A DNA stretch of 64,000 nt. Source: Bacteroidales bacterium. Its GTDB lineage: Bacteria > Bacteroidota > Bacteroidia > Bacteroidales > UBA932. The position numbers and the translations under genes are program-made. Shown here one piece after another: positions 58,443-64,000 of this stretch; positions within the stretch are counted from its first letter, which is position 1; each line of letters starts with the position of its first letter. The notes beneath the pieces are model-generated. The model was not told the origin of the DNA. It was given only the letters and a program-made list of their open reading frames with translations, and did no database searches. Where the stretch lies: contig JAFSOA010000015.1 in NCBI GenBank assembly GCA_017447265.1, forward strand, positions 1 through 64,000. Reading direction: 5' to 3'.

Positions 58443-58827
58443 CCGCCCATCCACTGACGAGGTCGTCGTGCCTGTGCTTTCCCAGTATGACAGCTCAGAT
58501 GAATACTACTCGACCCTTTTCCACGAACTAGGCCACAGCACCGGTCACAAGGATCGGCTCAATCGCAAGGGCGTCGCGGACATCACCTTCTTCGGCGACC
58601 ACGAATACTCCAAGGAGGAGCTCGTGGCGGAGATCACCGCCTCGATGCTCGTGTCACAAGCCAGCCTCGCCGCAGAACGGGCGTTCAAGAACTCCGTCGC
58701 CTACCTCCAGTCCTGGCTCCGCGCCCTCAAGGACGACTCGAAGATGATCGTCTGGGCCGCCGGTAAGGCCGAGGCAGCAGCAAGGTTCATTCTGGGAGAA
58801 TCTTGCAGCCCATTGACAACTTTTTGA
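58426..58827 (+). pseudogene. Truncated ArdC-like zincin metallopeptidase fragment
   Basis: Reads FEQAAFYRPSTDEVVVPVLS, then FHELGHSTGHKDRLNRKG with the HExxH zinc motif, and ends after AAARFILGE with an aberrant tail. This is the C-terminal metallopeptidase part of ArdC antirestriction proteins carried by conjugative elements; the N-terminal ssDNA-binding domain is absent. It joins the DUF4143 fragment head to head, a rearrangement junction. Confidence 0.72.
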
Positions 58828-58911
58828 GGATTTCGAGAAAAATACCGCATTAAAAAATGAGAATTTTGAGTAAAATACCTAAATACATTTTGAGGTAGTT
58901 CTGAGATACAT

Positions 58912-58919
58912 TATCTTTG
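58912..58919 (+). promoter_or_regulatory. -7 box TATCTTTG before the AAA/DUF4143 ATPase
   Basis: Perfect TAnnTTTG match, 8 bases before the ATG at 58928. Confidence 0.5.
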
Positions 58920-58927
58920 CGCTATCA

Positions 58928-60283
58928 ATGCATATTATCATGGAACCTGTAAGACTATTCAAGCGCAAGATTTATGATCGCATGTTGCAGTGGAAGGAGC
59001 AAAGTAACGGAAAGAGCGCCCTGCTCATTGAAGGAGCACGCCGGATCGGCAAGTCAACCGTAGTCAAGACGTTTGCCAGGAACGAATACGAATCGTTCAT
59101 CTTCATCGACTTTACGAAATGCTCTCAGGAAGTGAAGGACCTGTTCAATGACGTTTCGGACTTGAACTACATCTTCCTTCGCCTCCAACTGGTATACGGC
59201 GTGCAACTGAAGGAACGCAAGTCACTAATCGTGTTTGATGAAGTCCAGTTCCAGCCCCTTGCCCGTCAAGCCATCAAATCGTTCGTGGAGGACCATCGTT
59301 ACGATTACATAGAAACCGGATCCCTGATCTCCATCCGGAAAAACACGGCGAACATTCTCATTCCCAGCGAAGAAGAGCGAATCAGCATGTATCCGATGGA
59401 CTATGAAGAGTTTCGTTGGGCACTGGGAGACACGGCCACCATACCATTGCTCCGTTCTGTCTGGGAGAACCCCCATCCGCTAAAGGAAGCCCACCGTAAA
59501 CTGATGCGCGATTTCCGTCTCTACATGCTGGTGGGAGGTATGCCCCAGGCCGTCGACGCCTATATTGAGTCCAACAACTTCGAGGTAGTAGATCACGCCA
59601 AACGGCTGATTCTGGACTTATATGACGAAGACTTCGGCAAGATCGACCCTACCGGAAAAGCCGCGAGGATCTTTGCCGCCATACCAGCCCAGCTCAACAG
59701 CAACGCCTCCCGGTACCAGATTTCCAGCGTCTTTCCCGGAGCCCACGCCGAGGACTTCATCGAACTCATTTCTGAAATGGAGAAATCCAAGACCGTCAAT
59801 GTCTCGCATCACAGCGATGATCCCAATGTGGGCCTGGGCAGCACGGAAGATTTGATACAGTACAAAATGTTCGTCGGGGATACCGGCCTCTTCGTCACAC
59901 TGGCCTTCAAGGACAAGGCTTTCACGGAGAACGTCATCTATGAACGCCTGCTGAGCGACAAGCTGGCTGCCAATCTGGGATATCTCTATGAGAATATCGT
60001 AGCGCAGATGCTCACCGCCTCCGGAAACAAACTCTTCTATCATGTATGGCCCACGGAAAGTGGGAAGCATAACTATGAAGTGGATTTCCTGCTGTCACGT
60101 GGCACCAAGATCCTGCCCATTGAGGTTAAGTCTTCGACGTACAAGACTCACGCCTCTCTGGACGCCTTCTGCAAAAAGTACTCAGCGCGTGTTGCAAATG
60201 AGCGTTATCTCATCTACACAAAGGATTACGCCCATATAGAATCAGTGAAGTACATACCTCCCTATCTCGCCTTCTTCCTCTAG
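58928..60283 (+). CDS. AAA family ATPase with C-terminal DUF4143 domain
   Basis: A 451-residue protein with Walker A EGARRIGKSTVVK, Walker B SLIVFDEVQ and a sensor-like ETGSLISI in the N-terminal AAA_14 domain, and a C-terminal DUF4143 domain with the PD-(D/E)xK-like NYEVDFLLSRGTKILPIEVKSS. Its function is unknown; such genes are often on mobile or variable regions. Base composition is lower in GC than the surrounding genome. MEPVRLFKRK at 58940 is an alternative start. Confidence 0.82.
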   Translation: MHIIMEPVRLFKRKIYDRMLQWKEQSNGKSALLIEGARRIGKSTVVKTFARNEYESFIFIDFTKCSQEVKDLFNDVSDLNYIFLRLQLVYGVQLKERKSLIVFDEVQFQPLARQAIKSFVEDHRYDYIETGSLISIRKNTANILIPSEEERISMYPMDYEEFRWALGDTATIPLLRSVWENPHPLKEAHRKLMRDFRLYMLVGGMPQAVDAYIESNNFEVVDHAKRLILDLYDEDFGKIDPTGKAARIFAAIPAQLNSNASRYQISSVFPGAHAEDFIELISEMEKSKTVNVSHHSDDPNVGLGSTEDLIQYKMFVGDTGLFVTLAFKDKAFTENVIYERLLSDKLAANLGYLYENIVAQMLTASGNKLFYHVWPTESGKHNYEVDFLLSRGTKILPIEVKSSTYKTHASLDAFCKKYSARVANERYLIYTKDYAHIESVKYIPPYLAFFL

Positions 60284-60298
60284 ATTATCTGAACAAAT

Positions 60299-60742
60299 AT
60301 GGAGAAAGATAATTACGTCGTCGGCCTAGGCGAAATCCTATGGGACAAGTTCGGGGATGCTAAACGCCTGGGCGGCGCTCCGGCTAACTTTGCCTACCAC
60401 GCCTCACGCTTCGGGCACGAAGGCCTCGTTGTCAGTGCCATCGGCAAGGATGCGGACGGTGACGACATCGTCGCAGAATTGGACCGCAAGAGGCTTCCAT
60501 ACCATTTGGAGCGCGTGTACTCCCCTACCGGCACCGTAAATGTGGACCTGACGGACGCAAACAACCTGGTCTACACCATCAACACGGACGTAGCCTGGAG
60601 CCGAATCCCATTCACCGATGAGCTCGCGGATATCGCCGCCGCAACGAAGGCGGTCTGCTTCGGGAGCCTGGCGCAGTGGGGACCGAAGGCAGCGAGATTC
60701 TCTGGGAGGATGGCCGATCTTTTCTGGATACCCCGACGGTGA
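60299..60742 (+). pseudogene. Truncated PfkB-family sugar kinase (fructokinase-like)
   Basis: The first ~125 residues match PfkB carbohydrate kinases (VVGLGEILWDKFGDAKRLGGAPANFAYHASRFG, GTVNVDLTD, AVCFGSLAQ), then the frame runs into unrelated residues and stops at 147. The C-terminal half with the DTxGAGD catalytic motif is absent, so it should be inactive. It follows the AAA/DUF4143 gene by 15 bases. Confidence 0.75.
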
Positions 60743-61059
60743 AGGTCAAAAGGAGTCAGCGCTTCAGACGCCTCCGTCGGAATCTGTCGGGAAAATGTCG
60801 GGAAAATTAAATGAAAAAACCGCGCCACAGATATCTGTAGCGCGGTTTCAGTGTGATTCCGTCAGGATTGACAATCATTTTGGTGGTGGGAGCTTCGACG
60901 GGATCACGTAACCTAGCAGTCAGCTAATTCGGATTTGGCGAAAGTGCGGGTAACGTCCCATTTCCAGGGACGTCTCCATCAAATAAGGCTGATTTTGACG
61001 GTAACGTCCCGGTTTTTGGGACGTTACCAGCATCATAGCAGTACCGCGCGAAGAGAGCC
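60743..61059. other. Non-coding stretch with terminator, tRNA-end remnant and twin hairpins
   Basis: No gene is seen. It contains the terminator at 60817-60848, a 17-base near-copy of the tRNA-Arg 3' end at 60853-60869, and two related hairpins: ACGTCCC/GGGACGT at 60953-60973 and GGTAACGTCCC/GGGACGTTACC at 61000-61028. Confidence 0.6.
60817..60848 (-). terminator. Intrinsic terminator
   Basis: Arms AAACCGCG (60817-60824) and CGCGGTTT (60841-60848) with an inner ACAG/CTGT pairing; on the minus strand the hairpin runs into TTTTTT. Confidence 0.7.
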
Positions 61060-61248
61060 ACCAGGTCGAGGCAGATCCATTCCATGCGGCCGCAATGGCG
61101 TTCCAGGGCAAGCTCGCCCAGATATTTCAGCATCGACCTCATCTGAACACTGCTCATAGTCAGCCAGTCTCCTGATGAAATCAAGGATGACCCCGGCCTC
61201 GTCCGGGCGCGCCGGACGGATGGTAAATGGCGGTTGGCTGTTCATCAT
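61060..61248 (-). pseudogene. Decayed GNAT N-acetyltransferase
   Basis: The first ~35 residues (PPFTIRPARPDEAGVILDFIRRLADYEQC) match the start of GNAT enzymes. At about 61130 the reading moves to another frame that gives KYLGELALERHCGRMEWICLD, the normal C-terminal part. The central acetyl-CoA-binding region (about 80 residues) is missing. An internal deletion with a frame change has destroyed the gene. Confidence 0.72.
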
Positions 61249-61251
61249 GCT

Positions 61252-61923
61252 TTATTCCGTGAACTTTTTCCCGTCACCCCAGGCCTTGCCGACGATGTCG
61301 CCGATAGAACGGTAAGACATCGAGGCAGCGTCGAAGACGATAGGCTGGAGCTTTCCGAGGTCTACTTTGCCGTCCGTGAGGATGCGTTCGTCTGCGCTCA
61401 TGTTCACGACCTCGCCCACCAGGACGCCGTCGCCCCAGCTCACCACCTTGCACTCCAGCGTAAGCGGGTATTCGTTGATGATGGGCGCGTCCACGTTCGG
61501 GCTGGGCGTAACCGTGAAGCCGACCTTGGGCACCTTGTCGGGAACATCGTTACCGCTTACCAGGCCGAAGTAGTCGGATTCGGCGACGGTGTGGATGTCA
61601 GCAAAACTCACGGTAAAGGCACCGGTCATCTCCAGGTTGTCCGTGGTCTTGTGTTTGGACAAGCTAATGACGATCTGGTTGTAGTCATACTGTCCGGCCC
61701 AGGCGGCCATCATCACGTCGGGGGTGTGGTTCTTGTCCCAGGTGGCAATCATCACGCAGGGCTGCGGCGTGGTCATCAGTGCGTGCTTGGGGCCGAAGTT
61801 CGTGCGGCCCGCGACTTCCTTGAAGGGTTCGTTGGTATTCATATCTTTCGTGTTTTGATTGTCGTTTTTCTTGCAGCCGATCAGGGAAAGGAGGATGGCC
61901 AGGATCATCAGGAATCGTTTCAT
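61252..61923 (-). CDS. Flavin reductase-like FMN-binding split-barrel protein with lipoprotein signal
   Basis: A 223-residue protein. The body (about 40-215) is a flavin reductase-like split barrel (PCVMIATWDKNHTPDVMMAAWAGQY, SLSKHKTTDNLE, GAFTVSFAD, HTVAESDYFGLVSG). The N-terminus is a lipoprotein signal, MKRFLMILAILLSLIGCKK, unusual for a family that is mostly cytosolic. A second possible start, MNTNEPFKEV after the signal, would give a cytosolic form. A TAACTTTG box lies at 61947-61954. Confidence 0.82.
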   Translation of the reverse strand: MKRFLMILAILLSLIGCKKNDNQNTKDMNTNEPFKEVAGRTNFGPKHALMTTPQPCVMIATWDKNHTPDVMMAAWAGQYDYNQIVISLSKHKTTDNLEMTGAFTVSFADIHTVAESDYFGLVSGNDVPDKVPKVGFTVTPSPNVDAPIINEYPLTLECKVVSWGDGVLVGEVVNMSADERILTDGKVDLGKLQPIVFDAASMSYRSIGDIVGKAWGDGKKFTE

Positions 61924-61946
61924 GTTTCAGGAGAAAGTGTTTTCTA

Positions 61947-61954
61947 CAAAGTTA
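61947..61954 (-). promoter_or_regulatory. -7 promoter box TAACTTTG before the flavin reductase
   Basis: Perfect TAnnTTTG match on the minus strand, 23 bases before the ATG at 61923. Confidence 0.5.
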
Positions 61955-62065
61955 ACAAGAATTCTTCAATATTATTTTGTAAATTATCCGGCGTCAGCCG
62001 CGACCGGGCACTGACGCGCTGGGATACATCGTGCCAGCACGTTGCCGTCGGGATTGTGCTCGCCC

Positions 62066-62230
62066 GCAAGCGGGCTGCGCATTCCCTTTGTCATCATGGG
62101 GGACCGAAACTGCGAAAACGCGCCGCCGGCTCGCCGGCGGCTTTTTGTTGAAGTACCCCGGTTCTTACGAGAGCAAGCTCTCGACGACCGGGGTACTTCA
62201 ACAAACGCGGGGACCGTGGTCCCCGCGTTT
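62066..62230. terminator. Stack of four hairpins between tRNA-Arg and the flavin reductase gene
   Basis: In order: GCCCGC/GCGGGC near 62066-62080; GCCGCCGGC/GCCGGCGGC at 62122-62141 followed by TTTTT; a long palindrome TTTGTTGAAGTACCCCGG at 62144-62161 with its exact complement at 62188-62205 and a nested GAGAGC/GCTCTC; and AACGCGGGGA/TCCCCGCGTT at about 62203-62230. The last is the likely terminator of the tRNA transcript. The interval 61924-62241 holds no gene. Confidence 0.65.
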
Positions 62231-62241
62231 TCGTTGCTTCG

Positions 62242-62315
62242 TGATTCCGTCGGGATTCGAACCCGAGACCCACAGCTTAGAAGGCTGTTGCTCTATCCAG
62301 CTGAGCTACGGAACC
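62242..62315 (-). tRNA. tRNA-Arg (anticodon UCU)
   Basis: 74 bases folding as a standard cloverleaf: acceptor GGTTCCG/CGGAATC, anticodon stem ACAGC/GCTGT with loop CTTCTAA giving anticodon TCT, T-arm GGGTTCGAATCCC, discriminator A. CCA is not encoded. A TACCTTTG box lies at 62333-62340 upstream. Confidence 0.97.
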
Positions 62316-62332
62316 AGCCATGCATGAGGCTG

Positions 62333-62340
62333 CAAAGGTA
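62333..62340 (-). promoter_or_regulatory. -7 promoter box TACCTTTG before tRNA-Arg
   Basis: Perfect TAnnTTTG match on the minus strand, 17 bases before the tRNA 5' end. Confidence 0.55.
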
Positions 62341-62356
62341 TCGCTTTTTGGGAACT

Positions 62357-62779
62357 TCACCAAATTAATCGCGGAAACCCGCTAGCTGGGAAGTTCCTTT
62401 GATTTCTTGAAGAGTTCGTACATGGCGTTGAAGCTGGCGGAGCGGTCTTCGGACGGAGCTCGCCGGGTGCGGACGCGGTGGCCAGGGTGGACGGATCTTC
62501 GGCCATCAGATAATCGAACATGGCCTGATAGAGTTCCACCATATGTGCTGCCAGGTCGAGGGCATCTTCTGCTTGCATGCCGGCACGCAGGTCTTCGCTG
62601 TCCTGCGCATACTGCTCCTTGATCTGGCGGTAAAGGCCGCGCATCCGCTCGACGTCGGCCGGCGCCCGCCCCTCTTTCTCGTCCTGCTCGAGGACCCAGA
62701 GGAAATCGTCGATATCCTCACCCGCATAGGTAAGGCAGACCGAAAGCCGGTCGAACACCTTCTTCAAAAAATCGTCCAT
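62357..62779 (-). CDS. Unknown small acidic protein, possibly frameshifted near its C-terminus
   Basis: About 140 residues from the ATG at 62779 (MDDFLKKVFDRL); no family recognised. The first ~95 residues look like a helical acidic protein. The last ~45 residues in this frame are Pro/Ser/Arg-rich and unlike the rest, while the neighbouring frame over the same bases reads SEDRSASFNAMYELFKKSKELPS and stops at 62392, a natural-looking end. A frameshift or sequencing error near 62460-62480 is likely. The start overlaps the stop of the lipoprotein gene upstream by one base (TGATG). Confidence 0.6.
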   Translation of the reverse strand: MDDFLKKVFDRLSVCLTYAGEDIDDFLWVLEQDEKEGRAPADVERMRGLYRQIKEQYAQDSEDLRAGMQAEDALDLAAHMVELYQAMFDYLMAEDPSTLATASAPGELRPKTAPPASTPCTNSSRNQRNFPASGFPRLIW

Positions 62780-63543
62780 CAATATTTGTCTTCAATTCTG
62801 TCTTCTTCGTCCTCGATGTACTTGCGGAACTGCTGGTACACACTCTCGGGAACGCTCGGATCGGCCTTCACTTTCTTGCAGATGGCATAGAGCTCGTCCT
62901 CAATCTTTTTGGCTTTCTTCTTATCCTTGTCCTTCAGCGCTTTGTCGTATTGCGACAGCTTGCCGAAAATGCCGTATTTCGACATCAGCGACTTGAACGT
63001 GACGGGTTCCTTCTTCTCTGCCTTCTTCTCAGCGGCCACCTGTTCGACGGCCACCTCGGGCTGCTGCTGGACCACGTTGACATTCATCGCCACAGATTTG
63101 ACGGCGTTCAGCAGATCGGATGCTTCCTTGTAGGAGAAATACTTGCGGGAGCCTTCGGCAGCGGAGAAAACGATGTTCTTCTCGACGTTCTTCTCAGCAT
63201 TGAATTTCGGGATAAGGTTGACCAGCTCTTCAGCTGTCAGCACGAAGCCATCGCGCACCTTCATCCCGTTCTCGTCGAGCAGGTTGACGTCGATGGCCGT
63301 CTCTGCCAGCAGGTCTTCGGATACTTTCATCAAAGGCACGCTGCCGCGAATCATCCATTCATCGGCCTTGTCGGGGTTCTGGACCGTGACCAGCTTGAGG
63401 TCAGCGCCCAGGCGGAAGATCTGGAAACCGTTGCCGGTGAGTTCCACGTTCTGCTTGGGGATCAGCACCTCCACAGGTTTCTTTTCCGTCGCACAACCCG
63501 CGACGAGCACGAGGGCCGTAAGGAGTAACAAAACTTTTTTCAT
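62779..63543 (-). CDS. Unknown lipoprotein with Lys/Glu-rich C-terminus
   Basis: A 254-residue protein with a lipoprotein signal (LLLLTALVLVAGCATEKK). Residues ~25-150 form a mixed domain of unknown family; a charged linker (VAAEKKAEKKEP) and a helical Lys/Glu-rich C-terminus follow. It is translationally coupled to the next small gene. I do not recognise the family; function unknown. Confidence 0.7.
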   Translation of the reverse strand: MKKVLLLLTALVLVAGCATEKKPVEVLIPKQNVELTGNGFQIFRLGADLKLVTVQNPDKADEWMIRGSVPLMKVSEDLLAETAIDVNLLDENGMKVRDGFVLTAEELVNLIPKFNAEKNVEKNIVFSAAEGSRKYFSYKEASDLLNAVKSVAMNVNVVQQQPEVAVEQVAAEKKAEKKEPVTFKSLMSKYGIFGKLSQYDKALKDKDKKKAKKIEDELYAICKKVKADPSVPESVYQQFRKYIEDEEDRIEDKY

Positions 63544-63569
63544 AGGTAATAAGGTATTGGTTCGTCGTC

Positions 63570-64000
63570 TTATTCAATGCCCTTGAAGGCATAGTCGGCA
63601 TAGTGGTAGCCGCACTTGTCGTAGATGGGTTTCAGCCCCCCGGTCAAACGTGCGAGGAAATCGTCGTACGAGGTACGGTTGTCGCAGCTCCAGGCCACCT
63701 CGGAAAGGGCGGCCATGCGCGGAAGCACCATGTGCTGCACGTGATCGAAGGTCGCCACATACTCGGTCCACATGTTGGCCTGGATGCCCCGGATATGGGC
63801 TTTCTCTTCGTCGTTGAGCTGGTCATACGGGTCGAAGGCATAGCACTTGCTGAGGGGCAGGTTGCCGCCGATGCCCATAGGTTCGTCGTTGCCGGCCGGA
63901 TCGCCGGTCTGGTAGTAGTCGAAGTAGAAATAGCTGTTGGGAGTCATGATCACGTCGTTGCCCATCTTGGCCGCCTCGATGCCGCCCTTGGCACCGCGCC
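63570..64000 (-). CDS. GH20 beta-N-acetylhexosaminidase, C-terminal part
   Basis: The window holds the last ~143 residues; the N-terminal part lies beyond base 64000. The frame is open to the edge and reads KGGIEAAKMGNDVIMTPNSYFYFDYYQ, then GIQANMWTEYVATFDHVQHMVLPRMAALSEVAWS, the highly conserved end of the GH20 barrel with the WTEYV motif that contacts the substrate. It removes terminal N-acetylhexosamines from glycans, typically in the periplasm. Confidence 0.92.
   Translation of the reverse strand, partial: RGAKGGIEAAKMGNDVIMTPNSYFYFDYYQTGDPAGNDEPMGIGGNLPLSKCYAFDPYDQLNDEEKAHIRGIQANMWTEYVATFDHVQHMVLPRMAALSEVAWSCDNRTSYDDFLARLTGGLKPIYDKCGYHYADYAFKGIE

Noticed and set aside
58150-60283. ArdC and DUF4143 genes as a defence or anti-defence system
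   Set aside because: ArdC and one DUF4143 gene are fragments; only a single ATPase is intact, with no partner.
62144-62205. Palindrome near tRNA-Arg as an invertible promoter switch
   Set aside because: The interior is only 26 bases with no promoter box, and no invertase gene is nearby.

Overview
ORGANISM. The window looks like a chromosomal segment of a GC-rich member of the Bacteroidetes, probably Bacteroidales; genus not resolved. Evidence seen in the sequence: Bacteroidetes-type -7 boxes (TAnnTTTG) in front of many genes, outer-membrane TonB receptors paired with lipoproteins, secreted peptidases and glycosidases, no tRNA-encoded CCA, and almost no Shine-Dalgarno sequences except before clpB and dnaK.

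LAYOUT. 0-22 kb is mostly housekeeping: the 5' end of dnaK, a ThrE-type exporter, a uridine-kinase-like protein, an alpha/beta hydrolase, a SprT-like protein, glycerol kinase, D-aminoacyl-tRNA deacylase, a secreted GH2 beta-galactosidase, a KefB-like antiporter, MntP and CaCA exporters, a ClpB without its N-domain, two secreted C1 peptidases with pssA, and cardiolipin synthase. 22-53 kb is one large cobalamin (B12) region. It holds cobU-cobT and divergent cobS-cobC; a TonB receptor with a His-rich small protein; a four-gene operon of fused enzymes (CbiH-CbiC, CbiE-CbiT, CbiG-CbiF, CbiJ-CbiD); a riboswitch-led uptake operon (TonB receptor, lipoprotein CbiK, SLC13 carrier) with a second exported CbiK behind it; an operon for adenosylation, amidation and side-chain assembly (ATR, CbiP, CobD, CbiB); and, converging on it, a second riboswitch-led operon (TonB receptor, DUF4374 lipoprotein, CbiA, BtuF, BtuC, BtuD). 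53-58 kb has a Nudix hydrolase, DUF389 and DUF1232 proteins, an AraC regulator divergent from an acyl-ACP thioesterase, and an S9 peptidase. 58-61.3 kb is a decayed island (DUF4143, ArdC, PfkB and GNAT fragments around one intact AAA/DUF4143 ATPase). 61.2-64 kb has a lipoprotein flavin reductase, a stack of hairpins, tRNA-Arg(UCU), two unknown genes and the C-terminal part of a GH20 hexosaminidase.

HOW IT WORKS TOGETHER. The cobalamin genes cover nearly the whole anaerobic route from sirohydrochlorin to cobalamin (CbiK, H, F, G, D, J, E, T, C, A, P, B, ATR, CobD, U, S, C, T) plus outer- and inner-membrane corrinoid uptake. Only CbiL is not seen. The uptake operons carry the riboswitches; the biosynthetic operons start from apparently leaderless promoters.

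MOST NOTABLE. A family of palindromic repeats is inserted in frame in four cobalamin-biosynthesis genes, read in both orientations, with base-paired arms that co-vary between copies. One of these (cobD) also carries a second, unrelated structured repeat that recurs 39 kb away between genes. This resembles the protein-embedded palindromic elements known from Rickettsia. A second candidate system is the riboswitch operon that combines a TonB receptor, an SLC13 carrier and exported cobaltochelatases.
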